Below are positions 1 through 10,440 of a stretch of 64,000 nucleotides of DNA, in pieces. Origin of the DNA: Pyropia yezoensis (taxonomy: Eukaryota > Rhodophyta > Bangiophyceae > Bangiales > Bangiaceae). A program made the translations under genes and the position numbers. Below the pieces are notes generated by a model. It did no database searches. It had not been told where the DNA came from and saw only the letters and a list, made by a program, of their open reading frames with translations. The stretch covers positions 25,197,554 through 25,261,553 of the forward strand of contig CM020619.1 in NCBI GenBank assembly GCA_009829735.1, given 5' to 3'. How positions within the stretch are numbered: position 1 is the stretch's first letter; each line of letters starts with the position of its first letter.

Positions 1-107
1 AAACCCCCATCCCCACCCCAACCCCCACCCCCACCCTACTCCTTCCTACCGCCACCACGCCCACCGCCTCTTCCCCCCCCCCCCCCCCCCCCTTCCTCCC
101 TCCCCAG
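1..107 (+). other. C/T-rich tract ending in an acceptor-like AG
   Basis: Almost pure pyrimidine, including a long C run near 73-92, ending in a CCTCCCTCCCCAG pattern like the 3' splice sites of the other genes here. The nuclease-helicase reading frame is open from here to base 1. This may therefore be the end of an intron of that gene, or 5' UTR. It is not a clean telomere repeat. Confidence 0.3.
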
Positions 108-759
108 CCATGTCCCCCGCCCGCCACCCCCCCCGCCCCCCCCCCTGCTCCCCTGCGGGCCCGCCTTTGTCCCCCTCCTCCCCCCACGGGCGGGCCTCGC
201 CGCCCTCTGCCGCGGCATTGCCGCGGCCGCCGCCGCGACGCCGGCCGCGGCGGCGGCGGGCGTCCTTGCCCGCCGCCGCGCCAGCGTCGCCGGGGGGGCG
301 GCGGGCGGCGGCGGCCCGGAGGGGGGGGCGCCAGCCGCGGCTGGCGTGACGGCCACGGCGGCGCGGCCGCCGCCGCCGCCGCTGCCGCCGCCGGCGCCAC
401 CCCCACCACCCCCGCCGCCGCCGCCCCCACGCGCAGCTGCGCCAGACGCGGCCGCCGGCGGCGGCTACCGCCCGTGGTACCCGACGCCGCCGCCGCCGCC
501 GCCCCCATCTCCATCGTCGCCGCCACCGACGCCATCCACGGCAACGACGCCACGGCCGCCGCTGTCGCCGCTGTCGCCGCTGTCGCCGCGGCGCGCAGCC
601 GCCGCCGGTGGGGCCGGGCCGCCGCCAGCGGCAACCGCCACTGCGGCTGGGCGGCCGGGCGCCGCGGGGCTCGCCACCCACCCGCCCGTGCGCGCGCTGT
701 CGCCGGCGGCGACGCCGGCAGCGGCCGCCGCGTGGGCAGCGTCGGTGGCAGGAGCGACA

Positions 760-3700
760 ATGGCGGCGGGGGGCGGCCGGCCGGCGGCGGCCGCCGCCGC
801 CGCCGCCGCTGCTCCCCCGCCGGCCGGGGAGGCCCCCCGACGCCGCCGGGGGCGGCCCCCCGGCAGCCGCTCCCGCCCCGCGGCGGCCGCGGCCGGCCCC
901 GCCCGCGGGTCTGCGGTGGCGGCCGCGGCGGCCGTGGCAGGGCCAGGCGTCCGGCGCCGTGGGCGCGGGGAGCTGCCGCGGCGGCTGCCCTTGGCAACAG
1001 CTGCAGCTTCCTCGGTGCCGCCGCCGCCGCCACCGCCGCCGCCACCGCCACCGCCACCGCCGCCGCTCCCACAGCCCCTGCAGTTGCCGTCACCCGGCGT
1101 TCCGCCGGGGAGCACCCCGGCGACAAGCGCGGCGTCTGTGGCTGCGTCGGCGGGCGGCGCCCCCCCCCCCCCCGGGGTGGGGGCGCCCGCGCGCCTCCGG
1201 CCGCCGTCTGCGCTGCTGCGCTTCCGCCGCGGCCGCTTTGTGGCGCACCTCGACGAGCTGTCCCGCCGGCGGGCGCTGCCGCCGGGGGTCACGGCCGACC
1301 CGCCCAGCCGCCTGGACGGCTGCCTCGCCACGGCGGGGCTGTCGCATGAGCAGCGGGTGCTGCGGCGGTTGTCGGCTGAGCTGGGCGTGCCCGTCACCGT
1401 CATCCTGCCACCTGAAGACGACGCCGCCGACGCGGCGGCGGCAGCGACATTGGCGGTGGCGGCGGTCGAGGCAAAGGGCCCGTCGAAACGGCAGCGGCGA
1501 CCGTCGGCGGCGGCGCGCTTTGCGGCCGCATCTGCGGCAACCGTGGCGGCTCTGCAGCGGCGAGCTCCGCTCATTCACCAGGCGGCGCTTACCGATGGCT
1601 TCCTCGGCGGTTATGCGGACATCCTCGTCCGGGACGATGTCAACCCGTTTGTGGTGGGCGGCAGCGCCGACGCCTATTCAGTGGTGGAAGTCAAGCTGGC
1701 GGGCGCCGCGGATGCCGACTACGCGCTGCAGGCGGCCACCTACGCCGAGTTGCTTCGCGCCATGCTCCCCAGCATTAACGCTGACGTTGTCGATGGCGTC
1801 CGCGGCGGCGTCGGCAGCGGCGGTGACAATGGCGACGGCGACAGTGGCGGTCTGCCACGGCGGCCGCTGCAGCCGGTGCGCCACCTGCTGCTGTGGCTGT
1901 GCAGCGCCTTCGCGGACCCGCTGGTCCTCCCTGCCGCCGACGCGGTGGCCGCGCAGCGGGCGCTCGCCCGCGCGTACCGCTCCTACGTCGACGCGTTTGA
2001 CCCCACCGCGCCGGTGCCCCCCCCCGTGGCCCCCGCCGGGGGCGGTGGCGGCGCCGACGCCGACGACATCCTCTCTGCGGCCGTCGAGTCGCCGCTGGGT
2101 CGCCTCCGCCCGTGGACGGGCGCGGCGACGGCCGCGCTGGTCGCGTCCGACTCGCTGCTGCGGGTGGCGGGCATGCGGCGGGCAACGGCAGAGCGGCTGG
2201 CGGCGGCGGCGGGCGTGACGACGCTTCGCGGGCTGGCGGCGTGGGATGGGCGGCAGCCGCTAGGCGCGCCGCCGCTGCCCCCCCCCCACGTTGTCGACGC
2301 GATGCGGCTGCAGGCGCGGCTGCAGGTTGCGACCGCCGAGACGCGCGCGGCGGCCGCCGCCAAGGCCGAGGCGGCCGCCACGGGAACCGCTGACGCGGGC
2401 GGCCTGCCGCCGCCGCTGCCACCGCCCGCCTTTGAGGTGGTCCACCCGCCAGCGCTGTCGGTGGGCCTGCCCCCCGCGGGCGCGGCCGACCTCTACTTTG
2501 ACATTGAGGGGTACCCGCTGGCCGAGGCGGGCGGCGCCCGCACCGGCCTCGAATACCTCCTTGGCGACGTGGACGCGTCGGGCCGCTTCACCGCCGCGTG
2601 GGCGCACGACGCGGCGGGGGAGGAGGCAGCGTTTGCAGCGTTTATTGGGCGCGTGTGGGCGTTGCGGGCGGCGAGCCTGGGGCGCCCGTTGGGCCACCCC
2701 GCCACCGATGACGGCGGCCCGCAGCCGCCTCTGCCGCTGGTCCTCCCCGCCCCACCCCCCCCGCGGGTGTACCATTACGGGGCGTACGAGGTGTCGGCGT
2801 TTCGGCGGCTGGCCGCGCGGGCGGCCACCCCCGCTGGCATTGAGGCGGGCCGCCGCTTTGGCATCCTGGAAGCGGAAGGGGCGTTTATAGACATTTACAC
2901 GCTCGTCCGCGCCGCGATGCGCGTCGGCGAGGAGAGCTACTCGATCAAGTCGGTGGAGCGGCTGATGGGCGTCTCTCGGGCAGGGGCGGACCTCGCCGAC
3001 GCGGCCAGCTCAGTGGCGCTCTACTATGATTGGCGCCGCTCCGTCTACGAGGCGGACGAGGGGGACGGCGCCACCGCGGGGGGGGCCAAGCTCCCTACGT
3101 CCCCGCCCTTGGCGGCGGCAGCGGCGGCAGCCGCGCCCCTCCACCCCACGCTCGTTGAGATTGAGGCGTACAACCAGCAGGACTGCGAGTCCCTCCGCCA
3201 GCTGGTCGACTGGCTCCGCGCCACCGCCGTAGGGCGGGGGATCCCTCTGGCGCCTTTGGCACCGCCGCCGTCACTCGACCCGGCCGACGCGCCGCCGCCA
3301 GCGCCGACGCCACCACCTGCCGACTTGTGCCTGCCGGGAGGCGCCGCCGACGGCGGCGGCGCCGCCGCCGCCGCTGCCGACGCGCGCGCGGCCGTCTACG
3401 AGAGGGGCGCGTGCGGGGCCAGGCCCGCTGACAAGGCCGCGGACAGCGCGGTCATTGCGGCGGGGGGGCGGCTGGCGGCGCGGGTGCTGGGCGTCCCCGA
3501 CAGCTGCCCCGCCCCGGCGGCCACTCCTTGTGACGACGACGCCGACGCGGCGGCGGCGGTGGCGGCGGCCGCGGCGGCCGCCACTGCTGCTGACACGCGC
3601 CGCCTCGCCGCTGGCTTTTTGGGCTTCCACGCGCGCGAGTCGGCACCCGCCAAGTCCCGCTTTGCCGACCGCGTCCGCCGCGCGGCCGGCGGCGACGCGG

Positions 3701-6219
3701 CGGCGGCGAGCCTCTATGACGATGACGAGTGCCTGGCCGGCGCACGGCTGCTGGGGGAGGTTGATCCAGACGAGGGGGGGGCGCCGGCCGGCGACGGCGG
3801 CGGCCGCCGCCGCCGGCTGCCGCCGCGCCTCTATGCCTACGCGGTGCCGCCGCAGGCGTGGCGGGTCGCCCCGCCCGCACCAGTGGCGGTGGTGGCGGCC
3901 GACGCGGCGTCGGCGGCGGCAGCGGCGTCCGCCGCCGCCACAGACGGCAGCGGCGCCCCGTCTTGCATTGCCGCGTGGGGCACCGTCGTGGACGTAGACG
4001 GCGGCGAGCTGACACTCCGGCTGCCCGGCGTGGCCGCTGATGCCACACCTCCGCCGCCACCCCCACTCGTGACACTCATCTCCACCGACGGCCTCACGCT
4101 GTGCCCGTCGGCGCTGCGGGCGGGCGTGTATGCGGCGGTGGAGGAGCTTGTGGGGGGGGACCGTACCGTCGAGGCCCCTGCCGCCGCAGACGCTGCCGCC
4201 GCCGCCCTCGACACCGACGCCGCCGCCGCCACCGCTACGACTACCACCAGCTCCGTCACGGCGTCGCCGCTCCCACTGGCGTGCTCACCCCGACCCCCAC
4301 TCCCGTTCGTTAGGGCGGCGACGGCCGCTTTCGACCCGCCCCCGTCCATTGCCGCCCAGTTCCTTCGCCACGCCTCCCCCACCGACATGGCTGGCCGGCC
4401 GGTGCACCTCGACAGCCCCGACAGCCTCCTCCCCGCGCTCCTGTCCCTCGGCCCGGGCGCCACGCTCGTTGTGCAGGGCCCCGCGGGAACGGGCAAGACC
4501 CGCCTGTCCGCGGCGGTCATCGCCGACCTGGTGACCCGGCACGGCAAGACGGTGGCGGTGTGTTCCAACTCGCACGCGGCGGTGGACAATCTGCTCGCGG
4601 CGGTCGTCGCGGCGGGCGTGGACGGGGGGGGGGTGGCCAAGGTGGGGAGCCCCCCGTCGCCGGGCGGTGGGGGGTCCGCGTCCCCGTCGCCTTCGTCCCC
4701 GTCGCCCGCCGCATCCCCGTCCGCGTCGCCGTCGCCGCGGTCCTCGCCAGCCGCCAGTGGCAGCGACGGGGAGGGCGGCGGTGGCGGCGGCGGCGGCGGC
4801 GGTGGCGCCGCCGCCACCGCCCGGTCGCGCTTGTCGCCATCGCTGGTAGATGCGGGCGTGCCGTATCGGATGGCCGCCCGCCTCGACGCGCTGACGGTCG
4901 CGCCCTATGATGCCGACGCGGCCGCCGCGGTCGTCCCCGGCGGGTCGAACGGGTGGAGCAGCGACGACGCCACCGGTGCTGTCGCGTCGGCGGGGGCGTC
5001 GGCCACCACCCCTCTGTCGTCGCCTGGCCGTCGTGGCCGGCGGCCGCGCACCCCCCCCCCCCCCGTCCACGTGGTCGGCGCCACCGCATACGTGCTGGCA
5101 CGCCCCGCCGCGGCGGGCGCGTTTGACTACCTCTTTGTCGACGAGGCGGGCCAGGTGGCCGCCGCCCACTACCTGGCCATTGCGCGCGCCGCGCGGACGG
5201 CGGCGGTGCTGGTCGGCGATCAGCAGCAGCTGGACATGCCCGTCACGGGTGCCCACCCCCGCGGCGCAGACGTGAGCGCCCTGGCCGCCGCGGCGGGGCG
5301 GGGCGTCCGGGCAGTGGCGCCGCACCGGGGGCTCTTCCTCGGCGTCACCCACCGGGTGCCGCCGGCGGTCGCCGCGTTTGTGTCCCACAGCCTGTATGAC
5401 GGCCGGCTGGTCGCGTCGCCGTTGACGGCCGCCCACCGGCTGATCCTCCCATCCACCCCCGACAATGAGGACGTCGGGGACGCGGCGGCGGCGGCAGCAG
5501 CGGCGCGGCCGGGCGGGCGTGCGGGGCTCCTCGCCGGCCGCACGGCTGGCCTGGTCTTTCTCCCTCGCGACGCGGTGGCGGTGACGCCCGCGGCGGCGGC
5601 TGCGGCGGCGCCCGCCGCGGCGGGCACGCCCACCGTCTCGGCTGCCGAGGTTGCCGCCGTCGCCGCGGTGGTGGCGGAGCTGGCGGGCGCCAGCTACGAC
5701 CTTGGCGGCGCCCGCGGCGCCCTCACCCCCGCCCACATCCTCGTGGTCGCGCCCTACAACGCGCAGGTGGCGGCGCTGTCTGCTGCGCTCGGCGGCGCCG
5801 CCCGCGTCGGCACCGTCGACAAGTTCCAGGGCCAGCAGGCGCCCGTCGTCATTGTGTCCCTTTGTGGGGTGCCCGACGCTCCGGCCGCCGTCGCCACGGC
5901 CGCGTGCTCGGCGCCCTACCCCCCCGAGCCCGCCGACGACCCATCCGCCGCCGACGGGGCGGGCGTCGCGGCGGCGGCCGCGACCGGCGGCGGTGGCAGC
6001 CGCCGCTTGGCGCGCGGCGCGGCGGCGTTTGTGCTCAACCGGCAGCGGCTCAACGTGGCCATTACCCGCGCGCAGTGCCTGGCGGTGGTGGTGGGCGCGG
6101 CGGGGCTGGCCACCCCCATGGCCGCCGCGAGCGTGGAGGACGTGGCGGCGGTCAGCATGTTTGCGCGGCTGGTCGAAGCGGGCTCGGTGGGGGGGGTTGG
6201 GGAAGCGGACGGGGTGTAG
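760..6219 (+). CDS. RecB-like nuclease / RNase H-like / SF1 helicase fusion protein
   Basis: Large predicted nucleic-acid enzyme of the TM0106-type RecB-like nuclease plus DNA2/UPF1-like helicase architecture. Residues are counted from the first in-frame ATG at 760 (about 1,819 aa). About 140 low-complexity residues lead into a RecB-like nuclease core (YADILVRDD near 285, VVEVK near 309, then a Q-rich helix). A DEDD/RNase H_2-like exonuclease follows, with DIEG near 580 and YNQQDC near 804. The helicase has Walker A GPAGTGKT near 1,239, motif Ia SNSHAAVDN, DEAGQ near 1,460, GDQQQLD near 1,486, THRVP near 1,530, VDKFQGQQ near 1,686 and RLNVAITRAQ near 1,763. A Gly/Ser/Pro insert separates Ia from the DEAGQ box. 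The frame is open with no stop and no ATG from base 1 to 759, so the true start may lie further left or across an intron. The frame is unbroken to TAG at 6217. A role in DNA or RNA processing is inferred. Confidence 0.85.
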   Translation: MAAGGGRPAAAAAAAAAAPPPAGEAPRRRRGRPPGSRSRPAAAAAGPARGSAVAAAAAVAGPGVRRRGRGELPRRLPLATAAASSVPPPPPPPPPPPPPPPPLPQPLQLPSPGVPPGSTPATSAASVAASAGGAPPPPGVGAPARLRPPSALLRFRRGRFVAHLDELSRRRALPPGVTADPPSRLDGCLATAGLSHEQRVLRRLSAELGVPVTVILPPEDDAADAAAAATLAVAAVEAKGPSKRQRRPSAAARFAAASAATVAALQRRAPLIHQAALTDGFLGGYADILVRDDVNPFVVGGSADAYSVVEVKLAGAADADYALQAATYAELLRAMLPSINADVVDGVRGGVGSGGDNGDGDSGGLPRRPLQPVRHLLLWLCSAFADPLVLPAADAVAAQRALARAYRSYVDAFDPTAPVPPPVAPAGGGGGADADDILSAAVESPLGRLRPWTGAATAALVASDSLLRVAGMRRATAERLAAAAGVTTLRGLAAWDGRQPLGAPPLPPPHVVDAMRLQARLQVATAETRAAAAAKAEAAATGTADAGGLPPPLPPPAFEVVHPPALSVGLPPAGAADLYFDIEGYPLAEAGGARTGLEYLLGDVDASGRFTAAWAHDAAGEEAAFAAFIGRVWALRAASLGRPLGHPATDDGGPQPPLPLVLPAPPPPRVYHYGAYEVSAFRRLAARAATPAGIEAGRRFGILEAEGAFIDIYTLVRAAMRVGEESYSIKSVERLMGVSRAGADLADAASSVALYYDWRRSVYEADEGDGATAGGAKLPTSPPLAAAAAAAAPLHPTLVEIEAYNQQDCESLRQLVDWLRATAVGRGIPLAPLAPPPSLDPADAPPPAPTPPPADLCLPGGAADGGGAAAAAADARAAVYERGACGARPADKAADSAVIAAGGRLAARVLGVPDSCPAPAATPCDDDADAAAAVAAAAAAATAADTRRLAAGFLGFHARESAPAKSRFADRVRRAAGGDAAAASLYDDDECLAGARLLGEVDPDEGGAPAGDGGGRRRRLPPRLYAYAVPPQAWRVAPPAPVAVVAADAASAAAAASAAATDGSGAPSCIAAWGTVVDVDGGELTLRLPGVAADATPPPPPPLVTLISTDGLTLCPSALRAGVYAAVEELVGGDRTVEAPAAADAAAAALDTDAAAATATTTTSSVTASPLPLACSPRPPLPFVRAATAAFDPPPSIAAQFLRHASPTDMAGRPVHLDSPDSLLPALLSLGPGATLVVQGPAGTGKTRLSAAVIADLVTRHGKTVAVCSNSHAAVDNLLAAVVAAGVDGGGVAKVGSPPSPGGGGSASPSPSSPSPAASPSASPSPRSSPAASGSDGEGGGGGGGGGGGAAATARSRLSPSLVDAGVPYRMAARLDALTVAPYDADAAAAVVPGGSNGWSSDDATGAVASAGASATTPLSSPGRRGRRPRTPPPPVHVVGATAYVLARPAAAGAFDYLFVDEAGQVAAAHYLAIARAARTAAVLVGDQQQLDMPVTGAHPRGADVSALAAAAGRGVRAVAPHRGLFLGVTHRVPPAVAAFVSHSLYDGRLVASPLTAAHRLILPSTPDNEDVGDAAAAAAAARPGGRAGLLAGRTAGLVFLPRDAVAVTPAAAAAAAPAAAGTPTVSAAEVAAVAAVVAELAGASYDLGGARGALTPAHILVVAPYNAQVAALSAALGGAARVGTVDKFQGQQAPVVIVSLCGVPDAPAAVATAACSAPYPPEPADDPSAADGAGVAAAAATGGGGSRRLARGAAAFVLNRQRLNVAITRAQCLAVVVGAAGLATPMAAASVEDVAAVSMFARLVEAGSVGGVGEADGV

Positions 6220-8960
6220 CGCTACCGCGACAGCGACGCCGGAATGTCTGGCGCGGAGACGACGCGGGGGGGTGCGGACGTCAGTTGGTGGTGGCCACCA
6301 CGTCGAGGGCGACCTCAGCACGCCACTCCTTGTCGTACCTTGGTGTGAGGTACGGGTGGGGAACGAAAGGTGCCGTTTGGAGGCCCAGTCCCATGCACGG
6401 AGCATGGTACACACGACGCGGATAGAAGGGGACAAGGAGATCCCCCATCATCCAGCACACACATGAAAGAATCAGCCAAGAGCTTTATACAACGGAAAAG
6501 AAACAAGATGCAAAGACATCTCCAACCCAAGCAATCAACACGACACACAAGCAATCCAAAACAAAGAAGAAAGATACACACAAAGTCAAGAACCCCCGCC
6601 ACCGCCGACGCAGACCACCGTTGGAGCCGGGTGTGATGCCAGGCCCACCCGGCTCTCAACCCAGCCCCCCTGTTCAAGTGCCGCGTCGGCGGTAGACCGC
6701 CCAAAATTCCACCGCACAGGCGCCAGCGCGGCGTGCCCCCAGCACGGCCCCCGCCCCTACGCCCCGCCCCCCTACCCCCACTCAATAAGTGAAAAACGTC
6801 ACCACATCACCGCTCCCCCCCCCCTTCCACCCGCCACCCCCTCCCACTCCCCAAGCGCACGAATCGGCGGGGAAGGGGGGGAAAGGAGCAATAAAATAGC
6901 GCGACCGGCACCCCAGAGCCCCCACGCGGGGCCATGCGACAACCGCATCCACTGTCGCCGCGGTCCAGGCGGGGGCCGCCAGCCGCGGCAACACCCCCTA
7001 GCCGGGAATATCTCGCACTGCCGCCCGGAGCCACGACAACGCCCCCCCCCAAACCTATCGCCCGGCCCGTCCTCAAATGTCCAGACACGGGGAGCTCACA
7101 GACGGCCCCAGCTCCACCCGCCCCCCCCCCCATCACTGGGAACGCACATGGCCCCCGAGGGGCCACCAAAGGCTCCATAGGTAGCACTGTGGTGGAGGCC
7201 GCGCGCGAAAAAAACGTCGCGGCACATAGGGTTGGACGACCGACGCGGCGCCCGGCCGCTGGCCGGCAGGGGCAACGTCGCCGATGACTGGGATGTGGGC
7301 ATGGACGCCGCTTCATGGCCACCCAGCCGGCTTTGACCGCCGAGCGACTGGTACGGCAGCGCGTGGATGACAGGCGCGGTGGAGGGACGCGAGGGGGGGG
7401 ACAGCTCCGAAGACCAGGCGCCCTCAAAAGGGCTGCTGCAAGCCGACCTGCACACGGAAAAAAGGGAAGCAACGTCCAGAGGGAAACGGCATGGGTCACA
7501 CGTCAAGCAGAAAAGAAGAAGAGCAACAGAAAACACGTGGTGGTCAGCCAACAAGCTCTTATTGACCTCCATATGACGAAAAGTATACCGCCCCCACGAC
7601 GCCCTTTGTCGCTCTGCTCCTTCACAGCATCCGTGGTCGAGGGCCGCCACACAGAAACAACACATTCGGAAACAAGTCAACGTACATTCCCCCGACGAGA
7701 GTCGACGCAGGCATCGCTCGCCGCGGCGTCGGGCACGCCAGTTGACGGCGCGGCCGGTCGCCCGCCCGCCCACGAGCGCTCGGCCTCGGCGACCGCGGCG
7801 GGGCGGCCGGCGACACCCGCCGGACGCCAGCGCCGGCCACGCCGCCCGCCTTGGCCACCCCCGGCGGCGGCGGCCCGCCGCCGAGGCCCGCCGACGCTGA
7901 GCAGCCCGCCCGGCGGGGGGGCACCTCCGCCACGCCACGGAGCGGGAGTGCCGCCGAGCCGAGGCCAACCACCGCCGGGTGCTCCATAGTGACCAGGCAA
8001 AGACGGGGACAAGGAAGGGGGGGCGGGGCGGGGGGGGCGGGGCGGCTCAACCGGCCGACGGCTCGGTCCAAGGAGAGGAAGAAAACGGCTCGGGAAAACG
8101 GGCGGAGTAGCAGCGGCCGGGCCTATGCGAGCGGCGAAAGCACCGTGGCGGTGGGATCCGGGGCGAGCCGCGACAGTGGCGAAAGGGCACACGACGGCGG
8201 GGAGGGGAGGAGAGGCAAGCAATGTCCACGAGCCACGCGCTTCCGGCAGACACCCACGGATGGCCGTGTCGGTGAAACGGCGAAGGGAGAAAAAAGTAAA
8301 AAAGCACGAAGGGTAGGCGTGCACAAGGGGGCAGCACCGGCGAAGAGCAGTGCGGTGGGGGTAGTGGCGTGTATAGTGGGGTGGTGGGGCAAATATCGAC
8401 GTGTGTGCGTGGCCTGCGGATTGAGGGAGACCCTGGCGTCGGCGGCCTGCGGTCCAAATGAGGTGCGCGGGGGTGGGAAACGCCGACCGCGCCAGCGCAA
8501 TCGTCGCTGCGGCGGCGGAAGCGCTGTGGGGAGCACGAAGCCCAAAACCGTGCGCGGTGATGAGCGCCGCCGCAGCGATTGGCGAACTGCTCGGGCCTCG
8601 AGGAAGGAGGGGGGGGGTGTCCTACCGGGGCACCTCCCTCGGCCGGAGAGCACACGCCCCTGGGCCGCCGCCCCCCGGCTGCTCCATTCGCCAGCCTCCT
8701 GGGGCTCTGAGGGCGGAAGAGGGGCTCCGGGGGGGTTCCGACGACGCTGCGACGGGCACGAGTGCTACGCCCCTGCATGAGCTGTGGCCCCGACGACGGC
8801 CGCGACGCGGAGACGCCGCCGCGACCGCGTGGCCAATGGGGCGGCACCAGGCTCGCGATCACGGCATGCCCATCAAACGAGTATTTGAAAGCCGCTTGTT
8901 CGAAACAGTAGAAGTTGAACACACAGCGAGGCACAAGCTCTTTCACAAACCATGACAAGA
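6220..8960. other. GC-rich intergenic stretch, no supportable gene
   Basis: Several long open frames run on both strands, but they are Arg/Pro/Ala-rich composition artefacts without domains. Purine-rich patches at 6,450-6,600 and 7,480-7,700 read as T-rich on the minus strand, like the 3' UTR and introns of the real genes here. A poorly conserved minus-strand gene with introns cannot be excluded. Confidence 0.5.
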
Positions 8961-10440
8961 GTCACATTAATACAGAGTAGTTGTAATAACCTGTAGCTCG
9001 CTGTTTTAAGGGATGCAACCGTGAATGTAACAGTGAATGGTTAAATGGATCAGGGCAGTAAAAATACGTAATGGAGACCAATGCGACACATATCCCATGC
9101 ATTAAAAAGAGAGCTGGGCAGCCACGCCATGAGTTGCTCGTGTTTGAGTACAATTGTACATACACAGGTCGCGTGCGGCTCAGTAAGATATCTGCCTTTC
9201 GGTCCATGTCGACGCACAACAGCCGGATCCAGTCGTGTGCCAGGTCCACCGGTCTGGGCCTCGATAGCGGGCGCCGAATCGAAAGCACATGAAGGAGACA
9301 AAGTTTAGGCACCCTCGATGACAACACGCGGAACAACGAGGCAAGCACTCAACCGAGCACCGTGCGAGAATAAAAATATAGTGCCTTGCAGCATCGTGAG
9401 GCTTTCTCATCCCGCCGCCTTTTCGCCACCCCTCCCTGTTGATATGGGATTCGCCTCCCCGACCCCCGCATGGTTCTGGACATGCACCCGTGCTCGCCCT
9501 GATCAAACGTATAGCCACTGTAAAACTCCCATAAGAGGTTCATACAGGGAAGCTGTTTGCTCTGTCACCCACCGTGACGAACAGGGAACGCGACGGCAGG
9601 CTCGTGGCCAAGGTGTGGACGTGCACAAGAGTGGTTCGCAAACTAGTTAGCATGATCTATTTACCTGGTTCAGGGTCCATTAGTCGATGCGAACCGACTG
9701 CATTGTCAAACAACAAAGTACATCTGAACAGAATGTACGGTAAAGACAATGTGAATAGCAAAGACTGTATTTCAGTATATCTTTTTTCTTTTTACGCAGT
9801 TTGTGGCTAGGATCGAACGGTAGGGAGCTCTTGTGCTAGTGGCGATCCACGACAGCCGCGCATGCCCGTCTGACAGAGGCGCCGGACACCAATGTACAGG
9901 CGGTTGGGTGGGCCCCCTCTGGTAGGCTAATGCATCACACAGGCTGTGTGACACAGCACTCCAAGCGACGCAACAGCAATGGCGCACCCAGAGCGCCGAG
10001 ACAATGGCCGCCGGCTGGTCGATTTCACTGGCGGGTTCCCCCAGCGTCATGAAGTTTTGCCACGTTTGGGAACCCCTCTCATTCGCTCCCTCTGGCCGCG
10101 TGTAGGCAACCCTGTCCATCCATTTGGAGACTGCTATCCGAGCCCGCGGCACGTGAAATGATCGTTGGGGGATGGTGGTGTGTGGATGAGAGGAGAGTGG
10201 CAGTGGAAGGGGCGGAACAATGTGAACCAGAAGAGGGCTTAGAGTGCGCTCTCCACACGCTCGTGAGCTCTGGCCCGGATCAGTCATGAGGAACCAACTG
10301 GCTGCGGAGCGTCCACTGCAGCTCTCTCGGGAGATAGATACAGGGCTCTGTTGGGTGGGAAGAGGTCTCACGCGACGAGCTGAATGCTAGAGTGCTCCAT
10401 GTTGCTTACAACAGGAACCAAGCCAGGTCAGCTGGTGGGG
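8961..10440. other. Intergenic, less GC-rich, nothing recognised
   Basis: Base composition drops relative to both flanks. The only open frames are short, have no recognisable motif, and overlap one another on both strands. I see no tRNA, rRNA or clear repeat. Confidence 0.45.

Noticed and set aside
1..60. Possible telomeric repeat (C-rich AACCCCCA-like words)
   Set aside because: Spacing and units are irregular and the tract grades into other C/T-rich sequence.
465..1574. 369-codon minus-strand frame
   Set aside because: Mirror of the low-complexity nuclease-helicase N-terminus; only Ala/Gly/Arg runs.
4285..6435. 716-codon minus-strand frame
   Set aside because: Lies antisense to the helicase motifs and is Arg/Gly/His-rich, as expected for antisense of a GC-rich gene.
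6315..6785. 156-codon minus-strand frame with a hydrophobic patch
   Set aside because: The hydrophobic patch comes from a purine-rich, 3'-UTR-like stretch read on the opposite strand.
8047..8958. 303-codon minus-strand frame
   Set aside because: Begins with protein-like sequence but most of it is Pro/Ser/Arg-rich with no motif; not enough to call a gene.
9780..9850. Possible tRNA (ATCGAACGG word)
   Set aside because: No cloverleaf arms could be formed around it. No other tRNA or rRNA signature was seen in the window.
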